64,000 nucleotides of DNA from Corynebacterium tuscaniense. GTDB taxonomy: Bacteria; Actinomycetota; Actinomycetes; Mycobacteriales; Mycobacteriaceae. The position numbers and the translations under genes are program-made. Position 1 is the first letter of the stretch, and each line of letters starts with the position of its first letter. The stretch lies in contig NZ_VXKH01000002.1 in the NCBI RefSeq assembly GCF_008693065.1, forward strand, positions 1-64,000, given 5' to 3'. Under the pieces are notes generated by a model. That model did no database searches. It was not told the DNA's origin and saw nothing but the letters and a program-made list of their open reading frames with translations. Positions 11,604-20,436 of this stretch are shown here, in pieces.

Positions 11604-12202
11604 GGCTGTAGATGGTAACCCCCAACCATTTTCTCAACATACTTGGCCACCACGTCCACCTCGAGGTTCACCGGCTCCCCCACCACCATGTCCCCAAAGG
11701 TCGTCTCCGCCAAGGTTGTGGGGATGAGGGAAACCTCCAGGAAATCCTCCCCAACAGCTGAAACAGTGAGCGATGTGCCATTGATGGCGATCGAGCCTTT
11801 CTCCACCACATAGCGGACCAAGTCCGCGGGAAGGGAGAACCGCAGCACCTCCCAGTGCTCAGATGACGCACGGCTGATCAGTTCACCGACCCCGTCCACA
11901 TGGCCCTGAACAATGTGACCACCCAGCCTTTCCCCGGCCGTCAGAGCTCGCTCAAGGTTGACGCGGGACCCCACCTTGTAGCTACCCAAGCGAGAGCGGT
12001 TCAAAGTTTCTTGCATGACGTCAGCGGTAAACCCCTCTGTGAGCTTGTCCACGACGGTCAGGCAGACTCCGTCCACCGCGATGGAATCCCCCGGTGCTGC
12101 ATCGCTTGTGACTGTTGGCCCATGGATTGTCAGCCGGACCGCGTCGGTGAGTTGCTCCAGCTTGTCCACCCGGCCGATTTCTTCAACCAAACCCGTGAAC
12201 AT
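11600..12202 (-). CDS. ribC: Riboflavin synthase, alpha subunit
   Basis: Dismutates two lumazine molecules to riboflavin. The 200-residue protein shows the internal duplication of the family: [10 protein letters not shown] at the N-terminus, [13 protein letters not shown] in the first barrel and [13 protein letters not shown] in the second, plus [13 protein letters not shown]. It overlaps ribD upstream and ribBA downstream by ATGA junctions, giving a tightly coupled ribD-ribC-ribBA unit. The symbol ribE is used for the same enzyme in other species. Confidence 0.96.
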   Translation of the reverse strand: MFTGLVEEIGRVDKLEQLTDAVRLTIHGPTVTSDAAPGDSIAVDGVCLTVVDKLTEGFTADVMQETLNRSRLGSYKVGSRVNLERALTAGERLGGHIVQGHVDGVGELISRASSEHWEVLRFSLPADLVRYVVEKGSIAINGTSLTVSAVGEDFLEVSLIPTTLAETTFGDMVVGEPVNLEVDVVAKYVEKMVGGYHLQP

Positions 12203-13215
12203 CAGTTGTCCTTCCTACATAGTTCGATGACGGCATCTTCGCCGAGGCAAAACGCGTCGTACAGCGTGTAGCGCTTCGCCTCGCCGATGGTGTTTACGAG
12301 CGGCCCATCCAGCAGTCCGCGTCCGCTGCCAAAGAGCATCGGAGCGACGTAGGCTGTAATACGGTCCACGACGTCAAGTTCAAACACGCTACGCATAAGA
12401 GTTGGACCGCCCTCCACGAGCACATCTCGTGCTCCTGATTCATACAGTGCCTGAAAAGCTTCTTCCGGTGTTGAATACTGCTCGAAACCCAGCCTGGTCA
12501 GGTTACCTTCCGGCACCTCACGCGTGCCCACCACAATGCGGCGGGGTTGGTTTGCTAAAAGCGAGCCGTCACGGTCGCGCGCGGTGAGGGACGGATTATC
12601 CGCAATCGCGGTACCAGTGCCGATCACGATGGCATCACGCATCGCCCGGTCAAAGTGCGTGTACTGGCGAGTCTCTGGCCCCGTGATCCATTGGCTTGTT
12701 CCATCCGGAGCCGCAGTGAAGCCATCCAGAGTGGCTGCAAACTTTGCCGTCACAGACACACGCCCGTAACGCACCGAGTCCAGCCACGGTTCAAGGCCAT
12801 CAACCGGGAAGTCCACCTGGGTAACCTGAACCCCGTGCGCACGGAGGTAGTCCGCACCGCCAGCTGCCTGGGGGTTCGGGTCATCCTTCACGTAGTACAC
12901 GTGGGCGATTCCTGCTGCCACGATCGCTTCAGTGCACGGTCCCGTGCGGCCAGTGTGGTTACACGGTTCCAAACTCACGACCAGGGAGGCCCCTTTTATT
13001 CTTTCGGGATTGATGGTGGTGGCTTGATCAAGCGCGACCCTTTCCGCGTGACGGCCTCCCGGTGGTTCAGTGGCACCCGTGGCAATAATGCCGCTGTCAT
13101 CAAAGACGGCACAGCCCACCGGCGGGTTAGGGCTCGTCGTGCCACGCACCTTTTGACCAGCATTGTGCGCAGCAATCATGGCGGACTGCACCGCCTCAGC
13201 CATAGGGGGCTCCAT
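12202..13215 (-). CDS. ribD: Bifunctional riboflavin deaminase/reductase RibD
   Basis: Carries out the second and third steps of riboflavin synthesis: pyrimidine deamination, then ribosyl reduction. The N-terminal deaminase has the zinc motifs HAERVALDQA and PCNHTGRTGPCTEAI; the C-terminal part is a DHFR-like reductase (AKFAATLDGFTAAPDGTSQWITG, VLVEGGPTLMRS). Two starts are possible: ATG 13215, flush with the rpe stop, and ATG 13203, which has GGAG six bases upstream and is slightly favoured by spacing. 337 residues from the longer start. Confidence 0.95.
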   Translation of the reverse strand: MEPPMAEAVQSAMIAAHNAGQKVRGTTSPNPPVGCAVFDDSGIIATGATEPPGGRHAERVALDQATTINPERIKGASLVVSLEPCNHTGRTGPCTEAIVAAGIAHVYYVKDDPNPQAAGGADYLRAHGVQVTQVDFPVDGLEPWLDSVRYGRVSVTAKFAATLDGFTAAPDGTSQWITGPETRQYTHFDRAMRDAIVIGTGTAIADNPSLTARDRDGSLLANQPRRIVVGTREVPEGNLTRLGFEQYSTPEEAFQALYESGARDVLVEGGPTLMRSVFELDVVDRITAYVAPMLFGSGRGLLDGPLVNTIGEAKRYTLYDAFCLGEDAVIELCRKDN

Positions 13216-13878
13216 TTAGCGGTTTGCGGCAATAGTGGCCAGGTCACGCAAGGTTTCCACTGCCCCAGCCGGATCCTCAGTACCGAAGACAGCGGAACCA
13301 GCGACGAATGCATTCACGCCAGCTTCGGCAGCCAGCTCGATGGTGGATGAAGAGATGCCGCCGTCGATGCCGATGATCGTGGACAAGCCAGCCTCCTCAA
13401 TGCGTTCACGCAGGGTAGCCACCTTACCCAGCACCTCCGGCATGAACTTCTGCCCGCCGAAGCCCGGCTCCACGCTCATGACCATGACCTGCTCAAAGTG
13501 CTCAATATCATCGAGGTAAGGCTCGATCGGGGTACCCGGCTTGATAGCAAAACCTGCCTGAACGCCAAGGTCATGCAGCTGCTTCGCGGCAGCAATATGG
13601 TTGTCCGTCGCCTCAATGTGGAACACAAGACGATCGCCACCGGCCTTGATGTACGTCTCGAACCAGCGCTCCGGCTCCTCGATCATCATGTGAATGTCCA
13701 AGAACTGGTCTGTCACCCCGTCAACCGCCTTGGTCACGTCCGGACCGAACGAAAGGTTGGGCACAAAGTGGCCATCCATGATGTCCACGTGGATGAGGTC
13801 AGCGGCAGGAACCTTCTTCACATCCGCGCCGAGAGCGGCGTAATCAGCGGCCAGAATTGACGGAGCAATGTAGATCAT
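13216..13878 (-). CDS. rpe: Ribulose-phosphate 3-epimerase
   Basis: Interconverts ribulose 5-phosphate and xylulose 5-phosphate in the pentose phosphate pathway, which also supplies the ribulose 5-phosphate used by RibBA. The 220-residue TIM barrel has the metal and substrate motifs HVDIMDGHFVPN, DIHMMIE, MSVEPGFGGQKF and GIDGGI. It directly abuts ribD and is separated from rsmB by 107 bp in which no FMN riboswitch consensus is visible. Confidence 0.97.
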   Translation of the reverse strand: MIYIAPSILAADYAALGADVKKVPAADLIHVDIMDGHFVPNLSFGPDVTKAVDGVTDQFLDIHMMIEEPERWFETYIKAGGDRLVFHIEATDNHIAAAKQLHDLGVQAGFAIKPGTPIEPYLDDIEHFEQVMVMSVEPGFGGQKFMPEVLGKVATLRERIEEAGLSTIIGIDGGISSSTIELAAEAGVNAFVAGSAVFGTEDPAGAVETLRDLATIAANR

Positions 13879-13985
13879 GCCACCACTCTACTTCGTGCGG
13901 GTGAAGGATTTAACATGCCCGTTTTTAGTGACCTGCGGAAACACAGGGGCAGGATGGGTTGGGGTGCTAAGTCTTTCACAATCCT

Positions 13986-15437
13986 TTACTGCTTGCGCAG
14001 AACCGCAAAGAACATCGCGTCCGTCCCGTGGCGGTGTGGCCACATCTGAACGCTTCGGTGGGGGCCCACGCCCTCCATGCCGCAGGTGAACTCGTGCGCG
14101 TTGAGTTCCTCAACGGCCCCGGCAGTCAGGGCCTTATCTATGATCCCGCGTGTTTCCCTGACATCGGGGGAACATGTCGAATAAACGACAATGCCACCGG
14201 GTTTAGTTAGCTCAATAGCGGAGGCCAGTAGATCTTCCTGCAGCACGTTGAGCTCTGCAATGTCGCTTTCGGCTTTTCGCCAGCGCGCTTCCGGGCGACG
14301 GCGTAACGCACCGAGGCCGGAACAAGGAGCATCAACGAGGACACGATCATAGCCAGGTTCCAAACCGGGATTGCGACCATCCCCAACGTGAACGGTGACG
14401 GGAAGATCCTGCGTAGTCTTGCGAATGAGGTCTGCGCGGGTGCTACTGACCTCAACGGCATCCACGTGTGCTCCGTCAATGGCGGCGATGGCTCCCATGA
14501 GGGCTGCTTTACCACCGGGACCAGCACACAGGTCGAGCCAGCGACCGGCATCGGATTCCACCGGGACTTCAGTCACGGCACGGGCGATGAGCTGGGAGCC
14601 CTCGTCTTGGACAGCGGCCATCCGATCGCGCACGGGCTGAAGGGCACCAGGATCACCGCTTTCCAAATAGACCGCGTAGGGGCTGTACTTGCCTTCTTCC
14701 CCGCCGGTGGTGAGAGCTAATTCTTCCGCGGAGAGTTCACCGGGGCGAGCAACTAGATGGACCACGGGGCGCTCGGAATCTGCAACGAGTGCCTTTTCGA
14801 GTTCCTCGGCGCCAGCACCAGTTGGGTTGACTCCAAGCGCGGTGGCAAAAGAACGTGCGATCCACTCAGGGTGTGCCGTATGGAAAGCCACTGCAGCCAG
14901 TGGATCGGCTGGACTGAGCTTCTTGATCCATTGCGCGGGTTCGGTCCGGGTGACGGTACGAAGAATTCCGTTAACAAAGCCTTTGGCCTTCGGATGACCA
15001 GCGGCTTCGACGAGACGGACCGAGGTGTCCACTGCCGCGTGCGCGTCCACTCGGGTATACAGCAACTGATAAACACCAATGCGCAAGGCGGTAAGAACAG
15101 CCGGATCAAGATCCGCGAGCGGCCGTGAAGAACAATCACGGATCACGGCATCGAGCACGCCCTGTGTGCGCATCGCACCGTAAGCGAGTTCTGTGGCAAA
15201 GGCGGCATCGCGACCAGTGATGCTGCGCTCGCGTAGCAGTTGTGGAAGGACCAAGTTGCCGTAGGCGTCCTCCACCGCGACACGGAGCAGAACATCGAAG
15301 ACAACTTCGCGCGCCTTGTCCCCCATGGCTTTCACCTGGGAGGCAGTCTGTGGGGCTTTCTCCCGGGTCGAAGTTCTTGCCGGCTTTGATGGTTGCTTCT
15401 GTGCGCTCTTGGTGCGTGACCTAAATCCGCCGCTCAC
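13986..15437 (-). CDS. rsmB: 16S rRNA (cytosine-5-)-methyltransferase RsmB
   Basis: Methylates 16S rRNA C967 in E. coli. The 483-residue product has an N-terminal NusB-like domain (KAREVVFDVLLRVAVEDAYGNLVLP...) and a C-terminal SAM-dependent domain with LDLCAGPGGKAALMG, VDAPCSGLGALRRRPEARW and YSTCSPDVRET; the cysteines of PCSG and TCS are the catalytic pair. A Lys/Arg/Thr-rich N-terminal tail of about 35 residues precedes the NusB fold. It overlaps fmt by 4 bases. Confidence 0.96.
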   Translation of the reverse strand: MSGGFRSRTKSAQKQPSKPARTSTREKAPQTASQVKAMGDKAREVVFDVLLRVAVEDAYGNLVLPQLLRERSITGRDAAFATELAYGAMRTQGVLDAVIRDCSSRPLADLDPAVLTALRIGVYQLLYTRVDAHAAVDTSVRLVEAAGHPKAKGFVNGILRTVTRTEPAQWIKKLSPADPLAAVAFHTAHPEWIARSFATALGVNPTGAGAEELEKALVADSERPVVHLVARPGELSAEELALTTGGEEGKYSPYAVYLESGDPGALQPVRDRMAAVQDEGSQLIARAVTEVPVESDAGRWLDLCAGPGGKAALMGAIAAIDGAHVDAVEVSSTRADLIRKTTQDLPVTVHVGDGRNPGLEPGYDRVLVDAPCSGLGALRRRPEARWRKAESDIAELNVLQEDLLASAIELTKPGGIVVYSTCSPDVRETRGIIDKALTAGAVEELNAHEFTCGMEGVGPHRSVQMWPHRHGTDAMFFAVLRKQ

Positions 15438-16360
15438 TCGAACACCACTCCTTCAGCACTGTGTAGGCCACGCGCCCAATCGGCAGCGACCATCATCTTT
15501 TTCCCTGGGGGCTGGATCATCTGCAACACCACCGGGGTCGTCCCAGTGCCCACGGTCACGGTGTTCTTGGACACGGTCACATGACCGGGGCTGGTGGGTG
15601 ACAAACAGTCGTCGACAACCACTGGACCAACTTTGACACGTTGGCCGTCGAGCATTGTCCACGCGCCTGGGCCTGGGGTGTAGGCGCGGATCGCACGGTC
15701 AATCTCAATAGCGGGTGCGGTCCAATTGATGCGTGCGTCGTCCTTGGTGATCTTCGGGGCATAGCTCGCCTCCCCCTCCTGCGGAGTGAGTGTGGCTGTA
15801 CCAGCAGCGAGTTCATCCATGGTGCGCACGAGAAGATCCGCGCCGCTGTAGGCCAGGCGCGTAAGCAAATCATCCGCTGTATCGGTGGAGCGAATCGGCT
15901 CAGACACCTGACAAATGATGTCACCGGTGTCCAGGCCGGCGTCGATACGGAAAGTGGTGGCGCCACTGTACTCATCGCCGTGCAGAATACCTGCTTGAAC
16001 TGGTGCGGCACCGCGCCACTGTGGCAGCTGCGAGAAGTGCAGGTTCACCCATCCGTGTGTGGGGATGCCCAGGTAGTTCTCTGGAATAAGGCTGCCGTAG
16101 GCGACCACTGGGATGGCATCCGGGGCGAGTTCCTGCAGTCGGGCCTTCACCTCCTCGTTCCTCTTCAACGTGGTCGGGGTGAGAACCTCAATGCCGTGCT
16201 CCAATGCCAAAGCCTTGACGGGCGACGGGTGCAGGGTACGCCCGCGGCCCCGCCTCGCATCGGGGCGGGTCAGTACGGCGACAACCTCATGGTCAGAAGC
16301 AATGAGCTTTTCCAACGCAACAACCGCCGGCTCAGGTGTTCCAGCAAAAACAAGGCGCAT
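15434..16360 (-). CDS. fmt: Methionyl-tRNA formyltransferase
   Basis: Formylates initiator Met-tRNA using 10-formyl-THF. From ATG 16360 the product is 308 residues and begins MRLVFAGTPEPAVVAL. The catalytic segment is present (VNLHFSQLPQWRGAAPVQAGILHGD), and the C-terminal OB-like domain runs to the end. The frame is open further upstream, but that part lies outside the family and reads into def, so it was excluded. fmt-def-priA is a classical arrangement coupling formylation and deformylation. Confidence 0.96.
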   Translation of the reverse strand: MRLVFAGTPEPAVVALEKLIASDHEVVAVLTRPDARRGRGRTLHPSPVKALALEHGIEVLTPTTLKRNEEVKARLQELAPDAIPVVAYGSLIPENYLGIPTHGWVNLHFSQLPQWRGAAPVQAGILHGDEYSGATTFRIDAGLDTGDIICQVSEPIRSTDTADDLLTRLAYSGADLLVRTMDELAAGTATLTPQEGEASYAPKITKDDARINWTAPAIEIDRAIRAYTPGPGAWTMLDGQRVKVGPVVVDDCLSPTSPGHVTVSKNTVTVGTGTTPVVLQMIQPPGKKMMVAADWARGLHSAEGVVFE

Positions 16361-16388
16361 TATCTGTAATCCTTTCCCTAACCCGCGA

Positions 16389-16901
16389 CTACTGCTGCTC
16401 TTCGCCGGCGTTAAACCAGTCCATACCGCGGATGATCTCCATCGTTTCCTTTCGAACCTCCGGGTCAAGACGCCGCAGGTACAAAACACCATCCAGGTGG
16501 TCCGTCTCATGCTGGATGCAGCGGGACAGCAGACCACTGGCGCTGATGGTGACGGGGCGGCCGTCAACATCAAAACCCCGCGCAATCACGGATTCATGGC
16601 GGACCACTTCCGCCTGCACATCCGGGATAGACAAGCATCCTTCCATGCCAATCTGTGCATAGTCACCCACGGGTTCCCACACCGGATTCACCAATGCACC
16701 ACGCAACCCATCACAGTCGTAGACAAAAATGCGCTTAGCCAACCCGATCTGGTTCGCTGCAAGACCAACGCCACCAGCAGCGTCCATGGTTTCGAGCATG
16801 TCGGAGGCGAGGGTGGCTAGGGTAACGTCGAAAAGCTCAATGCTTTGTGCTTCAGTGTTGAGAATCGGGTCACCGAAGATACGGATAGGGCGAACAGTCA
16901 T
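16389..16901 (-). CDS. def: Peptide deformylase
   Basis: Removes the N-formyl group from nascent proteins. The 170-residue metalloenzyme has all three motifs: GVGLAANQIG (44-53), EGCLS with metal ligand Cys89, and HETDH with His131, Glu132 and His135. It lies 28 bp upstream of fmt. The C-terminus ends NAGEEQQ without the long extension of some plant or type 2 enzymes. Confidence 0.97.
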   Translation of the reverse strand: MTVRPIRIFGDPILNTEAQSIELFDVTLATLASDMLETMDAAGGVGLAANQIGLAKRIFVYDCDGLRGALVNPVWEPVGDYAQIGMEGCLSIPDVQAEVVRHESVIARGFDVDGRPVTISASGLLSRCIQHETDHLDGVLYLRRLDPEVRKETMEIIRGMDWFNAGEEQQ

Positions 16902-16933
16902 GAGCGCGAGTCTACCTAGCCCCCGCTCGGGGT

Positions 16934-18949
16934 TTAACCGATGTGCATGGGGTTGATCTGAATACGCAGTGGCGCATCCTGCTTGCGGGTCGCGCGGTTC
17001 ACATTCCCGGCGCGCAGAGCCTTGCCCAGCGCGTTACGCGTCGAAAGTGGCGTGCGGATCAGCACGCGTTGCGCCTCCCCTAACTTGGACCGGTCCCACT
17101 CGCCTGGCAGGTCCACCCCGGGTGGTAGGTCAACTGGCCCCAGGATATCTACCTGATCAGGCAAATCGGTGTGCTCCAGAAAGTCCTCGAGCGCTTCGCG
17201 TGGTGCGTCCACAGCTGCCATATGCACCGCCGGTGGGAAGCGGACCTCCCTGCGGGCAGCGAGCTCCAATGCCGCGTGCCCCGGCGCATCCCAGCGGATG
17301 AGGTGCTGCACAACGGGCAGAGATGGGTCCGCGACTACCACTACATCGCCGCCTTTGGAGTGTGGCGCCACCAGCGTGGCTGCTGCCATCCACTTGTGCA
17401 TGGTCTCTTCCGTGGCGCGCAGATCGGGGCGACCCAGCAAAGCCCAAGTATCCAGGAGAACGGCAGCGCCGTACATACCGCCGTCCTCCACGCGTGGCTC
17501 CGCACCCGGAGTGGCCACGACCACGGCAGCTTTGTCCGGGATCTCTGCATGGATGCGGTCACCCCAGGAAGAGATCACAGTCGCAGGGGAAAAGGCGCGG
17601 CCGAGTTCCTCCGCTGTGCGCTGAGTGCCCAACACAACGGCGCGCAAACGGTGCGAGCCGCAGGACGGGCAGGAGTAAGCACTATCAATACGCCCACACC
17701 ACCGGCAGGTTGGTGCAGCTGCTTCCCCACCACTGGGCAAACCGAGCGGACCATTACAGGCGCGACAGCGCGCTGGGGCGCGACAGATCCCACAGGCTAG
17801 AGATTGGACGTACCCGGCGCGTGGGACTTGAAACAAAACTGGTTTGTTCTCAACCAGGGCGCTCCGTGCCGCCACAAAAGCAGCTGAGGGCAACCGTGCT
17901 GCGCCTGCGCGTGGATCACGTTGCAGTTCAAATTCGCTATCCCCCGCCGCATGGATGTGCGGGGAGCGCGTGCGCACTGTATTTCGTGGCGCAACAAGGG
18001 AGTGCATCCAGCCGGCTTCTACGAGCAGTTGTGTCTCCGCGGTGCGGCCGTAGCCGCCAATGATGAGGGAGGCTTTCTCCACTGCTGAGCGCGTTGTCAG
18101 AACCTCCCGGGCATGGGTATATGGGGCACGCGGATCTACTAGTGAGTCATCCCCGTCGAACATGACCGCCGCCAGCTTCAGGTTTTTCACGGGCGCGAAA
18201 GCGGCTGAGCGCGTCCCGATAACCAGGCGCCCCTGCCCGTGCAGAACTGACAGAAACCTGCTGTACCGTGCCTGTGGGCCAAGGGAGGCCGTCAGGGTTG
18301 TGATCTGCTTTGGTCCCACATGTTCCGCTAGCGCCGCTGCCATCTGGTCCACGTCTTTTTGGTCGGGAAGGACAATCAGTACACCCGCGCCGTCAATAGC
18401 CACTTTGGCAGCTAGGGCCGCAAGGGCCGCCGCCCAATCATCACCGGGGGCTATCTGCCACGCGGCGCGGGCGAGTGTTCCGGTGATGACGGCGTCCACG
18501 AAGGATTCCCCGTACTCGTATGCACTCCACGCGGATAAGTCAGGTTCTTTCGCGGTGCCTTGGTCTTCCCACGCCGAGGTCGTATCGGTTTGCTCCGCTT
18601 TCACGTGGCGTGGCGGGATTGCGGTACGCAGGATATCGGAGCGCACCGCGGCATATTTATCGGCCAGGGTATCAACTAGGTTTCGGATGTGCTCCGGATA
18701 GACAATCTCCGGGGAAATCACCCGCTCAATAAAACGGATCTTGCCCTCGTGCTCAGACGTAGCCGCACGCCCCAGAACCACTGCATCTGCCAACCGGCCC
18801 GCAAAACGAATGCGCACACGAACTCCCGGTTGCGCGGCCGCGGAATCCTCTTCGGTGACTAAGTAATCAAACGGCCGGTCTAAATGCGGCAGACCAAGGA
18901 GCGGCAGCACGCGCACCACGGGTAGATCAGCGGCGAGCGTTTTTGACAT
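16934..18949 (-). CDS. priA: PriA-like primosomal protein N' (degenerate helicase)
   Basis: PriA restarts stalled replication forks. The 671-residue protein keeps the DNA-binding N-terminal part and the two-site zinc module (CGICRAPARCRAC, then CRWCGR and CPSCGSHR). The helicase core lacks a recognisable Walker A GKT/S, and the DEAH position reads FDGDD. This matches actinobacterial PriA homologues, usually annotated as probable N' proteins lacking helicase motifs, so a structural role is more likely than unwinding. ATG 18949 is chosen because homology begins near it. Confidence 0.9.
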   Translation of the reverse strand: MSKTLAADLPVVRVLPLLGLPHLDRPFDYLVTEEDSAAAQPGVRVRIRFAGRLADAVVLGRAATSEHEGKIRFIERVISPEIVYPEHIRNLVDTLADKYAAVRSDILRTAIPPRHVKAEQTDTTSAWEDQGTAKEPDLSAWSAYEYGESFVDAVITGTLARAAWQIAPGDDWAAALAALAAKVAIDGAGVLIVLPDQKDVDQMAAALAEHVGPKQITTLTASLGPQARYSRFLSVLHGQGRLVIGTRSAAFAPVKNLKLAAVMFDGDDSLVDPRAPYTHAREVLTTRSAVEKASLIIGGYGRTAETQLLVEAGWMHSLVAPRNTVRTRSPHIHAAGDSEFELQRDPRAGAARLPSAAFVAARSALVENKPVLFQVPRAGYVQSLACGICRAPARCRACNGPLGLPSGGEAAAPTCRWCGRIDSAYSCPSCGSHRLRAVVLGTQRTAEELGRAFSPATVISSWGDRIHAEIPDKAAVVVATPGAEPRVEDGGMYGAAVLLDTWALLGRPDLRATEETMHKWMAAATLVAPHSKGGDVVVVADPSLPVVQHLIRWDAPGHAALELAARREVRFPPAVHMAAVDAPREALEDFLEHTDLPDQVDILGPVDLPPGVDLPGEWDRSKLGEAQRVLIRTPLSTRNALGKALRAGNVNRATRKQDAPLRIQINPMHIG

Positions 18950-19107
18950 GGCCTTGATCCTAGCGGGGTGGTGCGACACCCCCGCGACGTTTCGTCTTTC
19001 ATCCTGGCAGAAGGCATAATCTATCCATCATCTATCCATCTCATGTTTCTGCTTCACCGTCTGCTTAAGCGCACCCGGTGCGACTTTGTTGGAGTTTGCG
19101 TTTAACC

Positions 19108-19989
19108 ATGAAACGTTCGCTCACTACGAGCGCCTTAGCTTTGCTCACGGGGCTCACCGCGTTCACTGCGCTTTCTGTCACCGCGAATGCTGCCCCGATT
19201 GCCACCACGAGTGCGGCTCCTATCCCGATGTTGGTTGGCATCGGGTCCGCGTTATCTGCTCCTCTCCCCCAGGCCCCTGATTCAACTTTCCGTGTCGGTG
19301 TTTCTCCGCTCCCGCTTGCTCTGACACCCCTTGCTCCGCTGGTGTCGCGCGCGCCAGGCCAGAAGCAAAACTTTAAAGCCAAGGGGTGCGAGAACTGCGT
19401 TGCCATTACGTACGACGACGGCCCCGTACCCAACACCAGCACACTTTTGGACATACTGAAGACGAAGCACGTGCATGCCACGTTCTTCCTCATCGGAGTG
19501 AACGCCAAGGAGTACCCGGGGATCGTGTGGCGCATGCACAAAGAGGGCCATGACATTGGGAATCACTCCAACACCCATCCCCCGCTCACAGCTTTAAGCA
19601 ATGCCGGGGTGGCCAAGCAGCTCGATGCCGCAAATGATGCGATCACCAGTGCTGGCGCGCCCCACCCCACGTGGATGCGCCCGCCTTACGGTGCAACAAA
19701 TGCGCGCGTTGCTGAAATCGTGGGCGGACGTGGCCAGGCCCTAGCTTTGTGGGACGTGGATACGGTTGATTGGCAGCACCGTGACGCATCAAAGACGTGC
19801 TCTATCGCGGTGGCTCAGGCACAGGCAGGATCTATCATTCTCATGCACGATATCCACCTCAGTACCGTAAATGCAGCTGAGTGTGTCATTGATGGTCTCC
19901 GCGCCAAGGGCCTGCGCCCAGTGAGCTTGGACGAGCTTATCGGAGCACCCCAGGTAGGTGTCACCTACACCTCTTTGAGCGACTTTTAG
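19108..19989 (+). CDS. Secreted polysaccharide deacetylase (NodB family)
   Basis: Probable extracellular deacetylase of peptidoglycan or another glycan. Residues 1-28 form a signal peptide ending SVTANA-AP, followed by an Ala/Pro/Thr-rich linker. The NodB domain (about residues 95-280) has motif 1 TYDDGP, motif 2 HSNTHP (metal histidines), motif 3 RPPYG, motif 4 DVDTVDW and motif 5 LMHDIH, so it looks active. A GGAG lies 13 bases before the ATG. It is the first of three plus-strand genes set between the minus-strand priA and metK. Confidence 0.93.
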   Translation: MKRSLTTSALALLTGLTAFTALSVTANAAPIATTSAAPIPMLVGIGSALSAPLPQAPDSTFRVGVSPLPLALTPLAPLVSRAPGQKQNFKAKGCENCVAITYDDGPVPNTSTLLDILKTKHVHATFFLIGVNAKEYPGIVWRMHKEGHDIGNHSNTHPPLTALSNAGVAKQLDAANDAITSAGAPHPTWMRPPYGATNARVAEIVGGRGQALALWDVDTVDWQHRDASKTCSIAVAQAQAGSIILMHDIHLSTVNAAECVIDGLRAKGLRPVSLDELIGAPQVGVTYTSLSDF

Positions 19990-20029
19990 TGCCTCATCGA
20001 AGTGGAGCACCCGTTGGTAGTCTTGCACC

Positions 20030-20434
20030 ATGACCGTGCCCCGCAAAGCAGAATCCGACGATACTGAGACAGACCGCTCCGGGTGGCAGTACGCAACCCC
20101 TGTTCTCATGCTCGTGGCCTACGTCCTGGGTCCCTGGGTCCTGATACCGGCCTTTGGTGCAGAGAAAGCCCTGGTCCCGGTTCTCATCTTTTTGTTTGGT
20201 ACCGCTGCGCTGGCCGGTTTTGTTGACGGGTGGACATACCGCACCACGTTTTCCTTACCGTTTTTCGCGGGCGTGGGGTTCTGGCTGGCCAAAGTTCTCT
20301 ATTTCAATGACGGAACGTTTCTCTATGCACTGGGGTGCGCTGCTACCGCTGCCATCGGGATGTTTGCCGGGCAGGCGATTGGCACGAAGTTCAACCACGC
20401 CGATGCCAACACCGTGTCGCAGGCGAGGGGCTAG
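20030..20434 (+). CDS. Four-helix membrane protein, unknown function
   Basis: 134 residues with a charged N-terminus (KAESDDTETDRSG) and about four hydrophobic segments, near residues 21-42, 46-65, 70-90 and 97-116. No family is recognised. It is 40 bp after the deacetylase gene and ends 2 bp before the next gene, so the three are probably one transcript. A cell-envelope role is inferred only from this company and the membrane topology. Confidence 0.75.
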   Translation: MTVPRKAESDDTETDRSGWQYATPVLMLVAYVLGPWVLIPAFGAEKALVPVLIFLFGTAALAGFVDGWTYRTTFSLPFFAGVGFWLAKVLYFNDGTFLYALGCAATAAIGMFAGQAIGTKFNHADANTVSQARG

Positions 20435-20436
20435 GA

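Noticed and set aside
15434-16585. A 383-residue form of Fmt starting at 16585
   Set aside because: The extra N-terminal 75 residues lie inside def on the same strand and lack Fmt similarity; MRLVFAGTPE at 16360 is the normal start.
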